The translations under genes were made by a program, and so were the position numbers. From Candidatus Thalassarchaeum sp. (GTDB lineage: Archaea > Thermoplasmatota > Poseidoniia > Poseidoniales > Thalassarchaeaceae): a stretch of 43,025 nucleotides of DNA. The stretch's first letter is position 1. Each line of letters begins with the position of its first letter. The stretch spans positions 1 to 43,025 of the forward strand of contig JAKURL010000015.1 in NCBI GenBank assembly GCA_022449345.1, given 5' to 3'. Shown here piece after piece: positions 23,878-32,748 of this stretch. A model generated the notes under the pieces. It made no database searches, was not told the origin of the DNA, and saw nothing but the letters and a program-made list of their open reading frames with translations.

Positions 23878-26800
23878 GTGCCCGTGGAGTAGCAAAAATC
23901 CCTAAGAGGATTGATTCGATTAAGTTCAGTCTAATGGATCCAAATGAGATCCGAAAAATGTCGGCTGTGGAAGTTAAGACTGCTGATACCTACAAGGATG
24001 ATGGACATGCCTACAAGCAGGGACTTATGGACCCTAAAATGGGTGTTATCGACCCTGGGATTCGTTGTGAAACCTGTGGAAACAAACACGATGAGTGCCC
24101 AAGCCATTTCGGTCACATTGCACTTGAACTTCCAGTAATGCACATCGGATTTACTGCCTTGATTAAGACCTCTCTAAAGTCGACTTGTAACGACTGCAGC
24201 CACATCCTACTGCACAGTGCAACCGACACCCACCCTCTAGATCCTGAGAAGTCGGAGCAGGATTATTACCGAGACCGTGTAAACGATGTAATGCGAAAGC
24301 ACGGAGTGGGTTCAACCGAATTCAAGAAGATTATCAAGGAAATCGAGAAGGAGTGTTCCAGCGCTAAGCGTGCAATCTGTATGCACTGCGGTTCAGAACA
24401 AGGAAAGATTTTGCTTGATAAACCAACCACATTCAAGGAGAAGAAAGCCGACAAGGGTGAGCATAAGATCAACGCTCGAGATATCCGAGAATGGCTGGAA
24501 AAGATACCTGATCAACATCTACTTTTCCTCGGTATGGACAGCGTTTCAAGCCGACCTGAATGGTCAATCATGAAGGTTCTTCCAGTACCTCCCATTACCG
24601 TTCGCCCGTCAATTACTCTAGATAGCGGTGACCGTTCAGAAGATGACTTAACTCACAAGCTTGTTGACGTTCTTAGAATTAACCAGCGGCTGCGAGAAAA
24701 TCGTGACGCTGGAGCCCCGCAACTGATTGTCGAAGACCTTTGGGAGTTGTTGCAATACCACGTAACGACATATTTCGATAACCAAACTAGTGGCATTCCA
24801 CCTGCAAGACATCGCTCTGGAAGGCCTTTGAAGACTCTATCACAGCGTCTGAAGGGCAAGGAAGGAAGATTCCGAAGCAACCTATCCGGAAAGCGAGTTA
24901 ACTTCTGTGCTCGAACTGTAATCAGCCCAGATCCAAATCTAGGAATCAATGAGGTTGGCGTACCTGTTCAAACAGCTAAAGAATTGACAGTACCAATCCG
25001 TTCTACTAGCAGGAACAGAGAACAGTTGCGCAGAATGATTCTGCGTGGACCGGATGTTCACCCTGGCGTAAATTACATCATTCGTGGTGATAGCTTCCGT
25101 GTACGAATTACTGATCGAACCAAGTACATCTGGGCTGGATTCCGCTGCCTAAATGTCGATTGTCACTCAGGTGGCGATGATGAGCCTTACGCAGGTTACC
25201 GTCCTGATCTCAACACAGTACTTCCTGCACCTAACTTCCTACCTGGCCTTGAGTTGAAGAAGCAGATGCGTAGAAGTGAGTTTGGAGACCTAGAAGATGT
25301 TTGGTCTGTTGACCTTGAGACCACCATATCCAACCTAAGAGGTGAAGACGAAAATGGTCGACCACTCACTCAGGATGACCCTCGCGCCATTATCCATAAT
25401 CGATGGGTATGGGAACAGAACAACCCTGACGAATACCTGCCTGAACATCTGGAAGTTAACTGCCCACATTGTGGCAGTCCTTCTGTAGAAGACGAATATG
25501 GTGAGATTTACCGAACTGAGGTCGAGGACCGTCTATCGGTCTATGATAGAGATGGCAACCCTCGCCCCGGCGTTATTGTAGAGAGACATCTAATTGATGG
25601 AGATGTTGCTATCTTCAACCGACAACCTTCACTTCACAGAATGTCAATGCTAGTGCACGAAGTTCGTGTAATGCCTGGTAAGACCTTCCGCTTCAACTTA
25701 GCAGATTGTACACCCTACAACGCTGACTTCGACGGTGATGAGATGAATCTTCACGTCATTCAATCAGAGGAAGCAAGGGCAGAAGCGAAGATTTTGATGA
25801 GAGTTCAGGAACATATCATTACACCGAGATACGGGGGTGCCGTAATCGGTGGAATTCACGACCACATTTCTGGTGCCTACCTCCTAACTCATGGAGAGAG
25901 AGTTATACCAAAGGAATTGGCCATGGAAGTTCTAGGGTCTGTAGGTTGGGATGGCGATATGCCCGAGGAAATAAACACCAAGGATGGGGTTGTAGGATAC
26001 AGAGGTTCAGATCTTCTCAGTCTAATCGTTCCTGCAGGATTCAAACTTAACTACACAAGTAGAAGTGGGGATGAAGTCAATGTTACTTCAAATGGACTTG
26101 TTAGTGGTACGATTGACAAACGTGGAATCGGTGCTGAGGACGGCAGATTACTAGATGCGGTAGTTCAGACCCATGGCACAGATCGTGGTGCAGAGTTCCT
26201 CAATCGCATGACAAAGATGACAATTGCAATTTGTACATCACTGGGTTTCACTACCGGAATCGATGACGAAGACCTACCTCTCTCTGCGATAAAAGAAATC
26301 TCTGAAATCAATGCTCGTGCTAGTGATGAGGTAGATGCTGAACTGGCCAAGTTCGGCAAAAATGGACGAGGCTACGAGACGCGGCCAGGAAGAACACCAC
26401 TGGAGACTCTTGAGGAGAATATCCTACAGATTCTAGACTCAGCAAAAGCAGAATCGGGTAATGTAGCAAAGTCCTACCTAGGAGAGGATAACTCGGCCGT
26501 TATTATGGCAACCTCTGGAGCTCGTGGTTCTATGGACAACCTAGCCATGATGGCAGGTTCAATAGGTCAACCAAAGGTGCGTGGAAAGCGTCTAGAGCGT
26601 GGATACCAAGACCGAGTACTTTCTCACTTCCCTCGTGGAGTAAAGGGTGCCGAAGAAAAGGGATTCGTTTCTTCATCATTCAAGCAGGGACTTGAGCCGA
26701 CTGAGTTCTTCATGCTGTCAGTCTCGGGTCGAGAGTCTCTGGTTGATACAGCGGTTCGTACCTCTAAGTCCGGATACATGCAACGACGTCTAATTAACGC

Positions 26801-26972
26801 TATGGACGACCTCAAGGTATCAGAAGATGAAAACGGTTCAGTCCGTAATACTGCTAATAGGATAATCCAATTTGAGTATGGTGAGGATGGAATCGATCCT
26901 GCAAGAAGCCGCAAAGGTCTACCATTTGATATTACCAAGGTTCTCGACGATGCTCTTGGAGGTGATGAGTAA
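23874..26972 (+). CDS. RNA polymerase subunit A' (with an unusual insertion)
   Basis: Large catalytic subunit carrying the active-site Mg2+ loop [10 protein letters not shown] at about residues 616-625 (Asp618, 620, 622). N-terminal zinc ligands are seen in [17 protein letters not shown] and in the clamp CNDCSH and CMHCGSE pairs. The product is 1032 residues, longer than the roughly 880-910 typical of archaeal A'. Much of the excess is a segment at about residues 417-545, between the [10 protein letters not shown] region and [24 protein letters not shown], where other A' subunits are short. This segment contains C-x4-C (CLNVDC) and C-x2-C (CPHC), suggesting a zinc ribbon. It overlaps rpoB by four bases and rpoA'' by one. 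Confidence 0.93.
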   Translation: MSARGVAKIPKRIDSIKFSLMDPNEIRKMSAVEVKTADTYKDDGHAYKQGLMDPKMGVIDPGIRCETCGNKHDECPSHFGHIALELPVMHIGFTALIKTSLKSTCNDCSHILLHSATDTHPLDPEKSEQDYYRDRVNDVMRKHGVGSTEFKKIIKEIEKECSSAKRAICMHCGSEQGKILLDKPTTFKEKKADKGEHKINARDIREWLEKIPDQHLLFLGMDSVSSRPEWSIMKVLPVPPITVRPSITLDSGDRSEDDLTHKLVDVLRINQRLRENRDAGAPQLIVEDLWELLQYHVTTYFDNQTSGIPPARHRSGRPLKTLSQRLKGKEGRFRSNLSGKRVNFCARTVISPDPNLGINEVGVPVQTAKELTVPIRSTSRNREQLRRMILRGPDVHPGVNYIIRGDSFRVRITDRTKYIWAGFRCLNVDCHSGGDDEPYAGYRPDLNTVLPAPNFLPGLELKKQMRRSEFGDLEDVWSVDLETTISNLRGEDENGRPLTQDDPRAIIHNRWVWEQNNPDEYLPEHLEVNCPHCGSPSVEDEYGEIYRTEVEDRLSVYDRDGNPRPGVIVERHLIDGDVAIFNRQPSLHRMSMLVHEVRVMPGKTFRFNLADCTPYNADFDGDEMNLHVIQSEEARAEAKILMRVQEHIITPRYGGAVIGGIHDHISGAYLLTHGERVIPKELAMEVLGSVGWDGDMPEEINTKDGVVGYRGSDLLSLIVPAGFKLNYTSRSGDEVNVTSNGLVSGTIDKRGIGAEDGRLLDAVVQTHGTDRGAEFLNRMTKMTIAICTSLGFTTGIDDEDLPLSAIKEISEINARASDEVDAELAKFGKNGRGYETRPGRTPLETLEENILQILDSAKAESGNVAKSYLGEDNSAVIMATSGARGSMDNLAMMAGSIGQPKVRGKRLERGYQDRVLSHFPRGVKGAEEKGFVSSSFKQGLEPTEFFMLSVSGRESLVDTAVRTSKSGYMQRRLINAMDDLKVSEDENGSVRNTANRIIQFEYGEDGIDPARSRKGLPFDITKVLDDALGGDE

Positions 26973-28549
26973 TGGTAGTCAAGAGTGCAACCAAGAAGAA
27001 GCTCATGGATCTTGGAATCGCTGAGGAATTCGCTCACCGACTTGCGGACGATCGTAAGTGGGATGATGTGAAGGTACTCACTGCTGGAGAGATTGCCCAA
27101 ATTTGTGCAACAGATTCAGGACAGGCGCAAAAAATATCTGAGGTCATACAGGGTTCTACTAAAGCCGCACAGAAACAGAAAGCCGCCGAAAAGACACTGA
27201 TTCGCCGCCGAGTAGCTACTAGACGCAGGAAGAAGAGCGTTCTTCCATTGCAAGAGTACGATTCGGAAGACAAGATGCGTCAAATTCATCGTGACATGGA
27301 CATTGAGAACCCAATGTTCTCTAGCCTTTCGGATGCAGCAGCAAAGGAGAATATGCGAATTACACCTAAGACAATCAACGACCTAGTTAATGGATTGCTT
27401 TCTAGAGGAAAGAAGAAATTGACAGCCGCAGAGGCGCGTAAGGTAGTGACCTGCGCCACTGCAGATATGGCAATGGCTCGTGTAGATCCACACGAGGCAG
27501 TAGGAATCACCACCGCACAATCGATAGGAGAACCAGGTACTCAGATGACTATGAGAACTTTCCACTATGCGGGTGTAGCTACCGTTAACGTAACACAAGG
27601 TCTCCCTCGTGTAATCGAAATCGTAGATGCTAGAAAGGTTCCAAAAACTCCTACAATGAAGATTTACCTAGATGAGAATGACGCAAAAGGGAAGCCATTA
27701 CGAACCAATGAGAAGAAGGTTCAGGCAATCGCTGCGGCTATTGAAACAACTACGACTCGAGATATTGCTTCTATCGATGTTGACGTTGCACAAAGACACC
27801 TCAATCTGGATCTTAAAGCCTCAAACTTGCGTTTGAAGAAGATGACAGGAGCAGAGGTCCGAGATAAACTGCAAAGAGCCCTTCGTCTGTATATTCAGGC
27901 AGATGATGACAACCGACCCAAGGTCCTCAAAGTAATCCCAGGCGTTACTAAGGAGGTTGATTTGGCACAATTGGCTAACGATCCACCTACATACACCGCA
28001 TTGCTGCAACTTGAGGACAAGGTCAAGAAACTAAGGTTGAAGGGACTGCCTGATATAGTTAGAGCAAACGTTCAGGGTCCAAACAAGGAAACCGGCGAAT
28101 ATTACATTGCAACTATCGGTTCAAATCTCTCTAAGGTCAGTATGTTCGATGGAATTGACCGTGGTCGAACCTACACAAATAACATCAATGAAATCTACCA
28201 ATACCTTGGTGTTGAAGCGGCTAGACAAGCAATTATCAATGAGATGAAGGATACTCTGGAAGGTGCAGGATTGGATGTAGACACCAGACACCTGCTAACA
28301 GTCGCAGATGTAATGACTAGCGAAGGTGAAGTTCGAGCTATTGGACGACATGGAGTCAGCGGAACCAAGCACAGTATTTTGGCGAGGTCCGCTTTCGAAG
28401 TATCTGTAAATCATCTATTGAGAGCAGGTATTATCGGAGAAAGAGATCACTTGCGAGGTGTTACTGAAAATATTATCGTCGGACAGCCTGTTGCTCTAGG
28501 AACAGGTAGTGTCGAATTGTTCTACATCCCAGAAGAGACCGGTGCTTGA
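26972..28549 (+). CDS. RNA polymerase subunit A'' with an added N-terminal domain
   Basis: C-terminal part of the largest subunit, with the trigger-loop region [39 protein letters not shown], and the final [25 protein letters not shown] and [13 protein letters not shown] blocks. At 525 residues it is well over 100 longer than typical A''. Residues 1-60 are homologous to the N terminus of RpoH in this operon (22 of 40 identical), and a Lys/Arg-rich linker (about 60-95) leads to the normal subunit. ATG overlaps the A' stop as TAATG, so translation is coupled and the start is secure. Confidence 0.93.
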   Translation: MVVKSATKKKLMDLGIAEEFAHRLADDRKWDDVKVLTAGEIAQICATDSGQAQKISEVIQGSTKAAQKQKAAEKTLIRRRVATRRRKKSVLPLQEYDSEDKMRQIHRDMDIENPMFSSLSDAAAKENMRITPKTINDLVNGLLSRGKKKLTAAEARKVVTCATADMAMARVDPHEAVGITTAQSIGEPGTQMTMRTFHYAGVATVNVTQGLPRVIEIVDARKVPKTPTMKIYLDENDAKGKPLRTNEKKVQAIAAAIETTTTRDIASIDVDVAQRHLNLDLKASNLRLKKMTGAEVRDKLQRALRLYIQADDDNRPKVLKVIPGVTKEVDLAQLANDPPTYTALLQLEDKVKKLRLKGLPDIVRANVQGPNKETGEYYIATIGSNLSKVSMFDGIDRGRTYTNNINEIYQYLGVEAARQAIINEMKDTLEGAGLDVDTRHLLTVADVMTSEGEVRAIGRHGVSGTKHSILARSAFEVSVNHLLRAGIIGERDHLRGVTENIIVGQPVALGTGSVELFYIPEETGA

Positions 28550-28562
28550 GGGGAGATTTCAA

Positions 28563-28859
28563 ATGGATATAGCAAGACAATTGAAACAAGGAATTAGCAC
28601 TGGAACCGTACTTTTCGGCCAGCGCCAGACAATCAGCGCCTGCAATAAGGGAGATGCTAGGCTGGTTTTGGTGGCAGCAAATTGCCCAGAAGATTACATC
28701 TCAAATCTTACCACCAGCCATCCAGATATCCCGGTTCATCGAGTCATTATGGTCAACAGACAATTGGGTGCGGCATGTGCAAAGCCATTTCCAGTGAGTG
28801 CACTATGTGTTGTTGACCCTGGTCAATCCGACCTCTTGACATTAAGCACTAACCTCTGA
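28563..28859 (+). CDS. rpl30e: Ribosomal protein L30e
   Basis: An L7Ae-family large-subunit protein of 98 residues. It has QLKQGISTGTVLFGQRQTISACNKGDARLVLVAANCPE in parts, the conserved VHRV turn and LGAACAKPFPVSALCVVDPG. The frame opens at 28509 inside rpoA'', but the ATG at 28563 follows a GAGGGGAG ribosome binding site and starts the family's N-terminal helix. Its place right after rpoA'' is the usual archaeal order. The usual next genes (NusA-like, S12, S7, elongation factors) are absent here. Confidence 0.9.
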   Translation: MDIARQLKQGISTGTVLFGQRQTISACNKGDARLVLVAANCPEDYISNLTTSHPDIPVHRVIMVNRQLGAACAKPFPVSALCVVDPGQSDLLTLSTNL

Positions 28860-28927
28860 TGGCGAATTCAATTCTCCCTCAGTTTAGGTATTGATATGGT
28901 ACATTGAAGGGATTCCTTTCAAGGTAT

Positions 28928-29899
28928 ATGCGACTACCAGAAGCCATGGATGATACCGTCGGGGATTTACTCAATCTTCGCGGCGTTAGGCTAACACAGG
29001 CTACAAAGATTGTCGAAACCGTAGGGTTTCGTTGTCTTGGAATCGCTGAAAAAATTCCAGGAATAGAAGAAGAAAGTGGCTCATCAGTCCATGTTTGGCA
29101 TATCCCTAAAGCAATACTTTCAGTTAGTGTTGCAGAGGCCGAAAGGTGGCTTGTTGATGCACCGAGTGGGGCTCATTGGATATTGAGTGAAAGGGAATTC
29201 GAGGACCAAGCTAGCAACCTCCTATCGTCCGAATTGAAAATCGAATTGTGGAGTCCTGAAACCTTGAGTCGCTGGATTGGTGAAGCGGTTTTACGTGGAG
29301 ATCTTCATGCTCATATTCCTGAAACTACTGTGTCAGAAAATCCAATTGAAGAAGCAAATACAGTTGAAGAGCCGGATCAATTGGTCATTTTACCTGCTAT
29401 AGTTGATCTTGATGAGTGGTGTATTCAGAGAGGTCTAGAATTTGTCGATTCCAATCCAATACTATTGCAGGCTCGGATTTGGAATATTTCGGGAGTCTTG
29501 GTGAGTCCAGAAGGAGATAGGGAGGAAGGAAATTGGAAGGTCTTGGAGGATCCTTGGGCAGACCGTTTGGAGTCTTATGACACGGGTGAGATTCTCAAAA
29601 ATTCACCAAATCTTCGAATAATTAAGGCGGTAGAAAACAAATGGTTGAGCGATTCTGACTTGAGAGTGATGTTGGTTGGGATTCTGGAGACTAGAAGACA
29701 AAAACAGGAGGAGACGGTAGATGGAAGTTCAGTTAGGAGCACAATGCTTGAGCGTTGGGCATTCGACTCAAATGGTGCAATTCTCGAAGAAATCCCATCT
29801 GCTATACCGGGTTGGTTACTTGACCACGGGGGTGGAATCGAATTACTCCATTCAAGGAATGGACGGACCTACGAAATCAATTCCTTTGGAGGGCCATGA
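28928..29899 (+). CDS. Conserved-looking protein of unknown function
   Basis: About 323 residues from the ATG at 28928; a TTG at 28904 would add eight. I do not recognise a family. Residues about 80-135 (WILSEREFEDQASNLLSSEL then KIELWSPETLSRWIGEAVLRG) recall the core of restriction-endonuclease-like (Mrr/PD-D/ExK) folds, in which a V-x-L-W/V-D strand leads to a helix. No complete catalytic set is clear. The rest is mixed alpha/beta with several Trp and no membrane segment or signal. It is downstream of rpl30e, 68 bases away, and its end overlaps the convergent coiled-coil gene by 23 bases. Confidence 0.65.
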   Translation: MRLPEAMDDTVGDLLNLRGVRLTQATKIVETVGFRCLGIAEKIPGIEEESGSSVHVWHIPKAILSVSVAEAERWLVDAPSGAHWILSEREFEDQASNLLSSELKIELWSPETLSRWIGEAVLRGDLHAHIPETTVSENPIEEANTVEEPDQLVILPAIVDLDEWCIQRGLEFVDSNPILLQARIWNISGVLVSPEGDREEGNWKVLEDPWADRLESYDTGEILKNSPNLRIIKAVENKWLSDSDLRVMLVGILETRRQKQEETVDGSSVRSTMLERWAFDSNGAILEEIPSAIPGWLLDHGGGIELLHSRNGRTYEINSFGGP

Positions 29900-30758
29900 T
29901 TTCGTCAGTAGACAATGTATCTCCAGACATCAGCCTTGTCATTAGATCTGCAACTTCAACCTGCTCTTCTTCTTCAGTAGAGCCAACTTCTCTTGCTTTC
30001 AATGCCTTTAGCAAATCCTGCATGGAATGTATACATCTTAGAGATACAATGTATCTACCATGCAGTGAATCTGCTTCCCTTTTCGCTCGGGTAACTCCAG
30101 ACTGAGCCGAGTTTGCCTTTTCCCTTAGCCGATCCACCTCTTCGGACAACTCGGCCATCAAATCATGCGCCTCTTGGGCGCCAATAACAGCGCGCTTTAC
30201 CTTCTTGTGGGCATCTTCCTGTTTCTTTTCGGCATCTCTAAGTTGAATCTTTAAGTCCTTGATGCCACCATCTAATTTCTTTTCCTTCGCATCCCTTAGT
30301 TCTTGATGCAATTTCTTCATTTTCGTGACAAATTCTCGTTCTTTCTTTCCGAGGAATTGGCCTTCATTGTATTTCTTTTCTAACCTATCTATTTCGGCTT
30401 GAATCCTACCTGGGGATCGCGTTTTGTTGTGTTTTTCTTCCTTTGCTTCTTCAGCCCCCTTTTCTGCAATTTTCTCTCGGAAGTTAGTTCTAATTTCTCT
30501 CATTATTTCAGTCCTTTCGACTCTTACACCTTTCAATTCTCGGACTATTTGATTTGCATCATCCCTGAGGGCTTTTTGATTCTGAACCTCTGTAATCAAT
30601 TCCTTGACCTGTCTATTCAACTCATTCCGTTCATCTAGTAACTTACGGACTTTGGAATTCCATAGGTCTCGTTCGTCGCGGTTGTAGGAAATTTGCTCTT
30701 GAATATCATCACAAAGAGGCCGAAGAATGCCGTGAATTTCCTTGCTTTCCATTTTCAT
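29877..30758 (-). CDS. Coiled-coil protein, COG1340-like
   Basis: A 293-residue protein that is almost entirely coiled coil, rich in Glu, Lys and Arg. It has the pattern of the archaeal COG1340 family: repeated R-D-E-R/N-E-L-N-x-x-V-K-E-L segments near the N terminus, a central RIQAEIDRLEKKYNEGQFLG block, and a C-terminal short motif GDTLSTDEIMAL. It contains no catalytic motif; the family has no agreed function. It is the last gene of a three-gene coiled-coil operon. Two nearby ATGs at the start differ by two codons. Confidence 0.8.
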   Translation of the reverse strand: MKMESKEIHGILRPLCDDIQEQISYNRDERDLWNSKVRKLLDERNELNRQVKELITEVQNQKALRDDANQIVRELKGVRVERTEIMREIRTNFREKIAEKGAEEAKEEKHNKTRSPGRIQAEIDRLEKKYNEGQFLGKKEREFVTKMKKLHQELRDAKEKKLDGGIKDLKIQLRDAEKKQEDAHKKVKRAVIGAQEAHDLMAELSEEVDRLREKANSAQSGVTRAKREADSLHGRYIVSLRCIHSMQDLLKALKAREVGSTEEEEQVEVADLMTRLMSGDTLSTDEIMALQRN

Positions 30759-30824
30759 TCAATCCTGCCCCCGTAAATTTTCGTCGAGAGTTTTCCATAT
30801 AAGGCCATTTGAACTGAAATTTTC

Positions 30825-31790
30825 TCATTCTCTACGAGTTGCAGAGTTACCCCTTCTTGGTCCGCCTCGAGTTACTCCTAGCCTACGCATCCCCTTCTTT
30901 CCAGTTCTATTGCGTTTCGCGGACTCAGATTTTGTTTCTTCAGGCTTGCTTGAGTCGGTAGCGATTCCAGTTAAACCTCCGGAATCGAGTAGCGCTGACA
31001 ACTCATTAGCGTTCAGTGAACCTCCAGTACTAGCCCTTTCCTTAACATCCGTCAGTCTGATTTTACTTCCTCTACCGGAGGTTATTTTGAGATAGGAACG
31101 CACCCTATCCACTTCTCTTCGCAATTCCTTTCGTTGGGACTTAATTACGTCCAGCCTCTTATCGATCCCACTAATTCTCTTACTCATTTTTCGAATTTCA
31201 GTGCGAGTTAATTTATCTGAATCAACGTCTGTATCCTTGGTTGCATCCTTAGCAGTATCTTCCCGAGCCTTCTTTGTTGCATCTAATTTCGAGGTCACCT
31301 TACGTAACTCGTCGATTTGTCCTACATAACGAGCATGAGATTCTTCGGCTTCCCTCTTGCGGACTATCGCTGCTTGCAATTCGAAGAATCTTCGAAATGA
31401 TTCCAACTCACGATTTAGTGTGGGAACAGCAGTTAGATCGTTATCGATGGTGGTTAGTTTCGAGTGTGTGTCGGTCATCCATTCTTCGAGTACGGAGGTA
31501 GGAGGGGGAATCGACTTGTTGACTTTGTCTCTCAGTTTCCTTTCCTTGTCGGCCTTTTTCTTTATCTCATGGAAATTGCGTAATAGACTTCGGCGCTCGC
31601 TGTTCGCCTCTTCGATTCCGCCCACAGCTTCTCTCAATGATTTGACAAGGTCTACTTGGGAACGGCGATCTTGTCTTAGTGATTTGAATTCATCATCCAA
31701 AGAGCGTAATTCCCTATCTAGGTCTTTGGCCTTATCTTCAATCTCCTCGTGAGAAAGTTCCTCAAGGTCATCGAATAGGCTATCGCTCAT
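30825..31790 (-). CDS. Coiled-coil protein, second of the cluster
   Basis: A 321-residue, highly charged coiled coil (SHEEIEDKAKDLDRELRSLDDEFKS at the N terminus, RKELRREVDRVRSYLK later). Near the C terminus the motif GGSLNANELSALLDSGGL matches the end motif of the 29877-30758 protein (G-x2-L-x3-E-x2-A-L). The basic tail RRLGVTRGGPRRG resembles the tail of the 36952-37938 protein (RKFGTTRGK). It has no signal or membrane segment. Its start overlaps the stop of the 31787-32683 gene by four bases, and it precedes the third coiled-coil gene by 66 bases. Function is unknown. Confidence 0.78.
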   Translation of the reverse strand: MSDSLFDDLEELSHEEIEDKAKDLDRELRSLDDEFKSLRQDRRSQVDLVKSLREAVGGIEEANSERRSLLRNFHEIKKKADKERKLRDKVNKSIPPPTSVLEEWMTDTHSKLTTIDNDLTAVPTLNRELESFRRFFELQAAIVRKREAEESHARYVGQIDELRKVTSKLDATKKAREDTAKDATKDTDVDSDKLTRTEIRKMSKRISGIDKRLDVIKSQRKELRREVDRVRSYLKITSGRGSKIRLTDVKERASTGGSLNANELSALLDSGGLTGIATDSSKPEETKSESAKRNRTGKKGMRRLGVTRGGPRRGNSATRRE

Positions 31791-32683
31791 TCTTCCTCAC
31801 TTCCTAAATCAGTAGATTTTGGTTGACTTTTCATTCTCTTATTACTTTGATTCCGTTTGGTTGCCTTGTTCTTTCGAGCAAAGCTAGAATCGCCACCTTC
31901 TCGGATTCGATTCATGTCTCTAAGCAAGTCTGGGAACCCCATTCCTAATTCAGCAAATCCATCATTCAAACGACGCTGCCAATGTTCGATAGCGTGGTCA
32001 GATTGAGCGAGTAATTCCTTGGCTCGGTCAAGTTGCCTCCGCACCTCGCGAATCTCAGCTTGTAATGCAACCTTCTTATCATGCAAAGGCTGTGCCTTTT
32101 CTACAGCCTTGATCATGTTTCGATGACCTTTGTTGGCGATAGAAAATTGATGTGACATCTCTCGTCGAGAATCAATGTATTCAGCCATTTCAGGGTTTGA
32201 ATCCCTTCTGTCCTTGAGCCACCTTTCGTTTTGATCAATCAACTTCTTTCTGCGTTCAATCATCTTCTTCTCAGCTTTGTGGTCCAAAGCAGAAGTTTGG
32301 ATATTTTCTTCGATTTCATCCAATTCTTCCAACAATTTCTCTTTCTTCCAATCTGGGTCTAGATTAACCATGCCTCCAGAATCCACCAAAACATCTCGGT
32401 GTTCCTTGACCTTTGGAATGAGCTCTCTTGCCCCGACTTGAGCAGCGTCCCGTTCTCCCTTCAATTTCGCAACAATCTCATTTGCTTGTTTGTGATTATC
32501 TACAGCACGGGAGACCTTTGGAGCAAGATTCTGCTCTTCTGCCTCAAGAGTCCTAATTACTTTTGGCAATTGGTCTTTCAATAGGGTTCTTCGGTCCAAC
32601 AACGCCTGCGCCAGTTGTTCTGGCGAGACCGCGAGGAGACCGTCTGACTCCATATGTAGGCGGCCGAAATTGGAATCAACCAT
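31787..32683 (-). CDS. Coiled-coil protein, first gene of the minus-strand cluster
   Basis: A 298-residue coiled coil with a compact N-terminal part (MVDSNFGRLHMESDGLLAVSP), long Glu/Lys/Arg helices, DSGGMVNLDPDWKKEKLLEELDEIEENI in the middle (in parts), and a basic Ser/Lys/Asn-rich tail. The frame opens at 32821, inside the divergent gene. I chose the ATG at 32683, while 32653 is also possible. A 19-bp palindrome lies immediately upstream (32685-32703). It is probably related to its coiled-coil neighbours, but similarity beyond composition is weak. Function is unknown. Confidence 0.7.
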   Translation of the reverse strand: MVDSNFGRLHMESDGLLAVSPEQLAQALLDRRTLLKDQLPKVIRTLEAEEQNLAPKVSRAVDNHKQANEIVAKLKGERDAAQVGARELIPKVKEHRDVLVDSGGMVNLDPDWKKEKLLEELDEIEENIQTSALDHKAEKKMIERRKKLIDQNERWLKDRRDSNPEMAEYIDSRREMSHQFSIANKGHRNMIKAVEKAQPLHDKKVALQAEIREVRRQLDRAKELLAQSDHAIEHWQRRLNDGFAELGMGFPDLLRDMNRIREGGDSSFARKNKATKRNQSNKRMKSQPKSTDLGSEEE

Positions 32684-32684
32684 A

Positions 32685-32703
32685 AAGGTCACTACGTGAC
32701 CTT
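32685..32703. promoter_or_regulatory. 19-bp perfect palindrome, candidate operator
   Basis: AAGGTCAC and GTGACCTT arms around TAC form a perfect inverted repeat. It lies between the starts of the divergent coiled-coil operon and the secreted-protein operon (32749). The latter encodes a DtxR-like regulator two genes in, so autoregulation of both operons is a reasonable guess. Confidence 0.5.
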
Positions 32704-32748
32704 GAATTGGGGTTTCCTTGATACGTTGACCTGCTCCGAGCCTAAACA

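Noticed and set aside
31274-31752. Plus-strand frames opposite the coiled-coil genes
   Set aside because: They are Ser/Leu-rich shadows of Glu/Lys/Arg codons on the other strand, with no coding features of their own.
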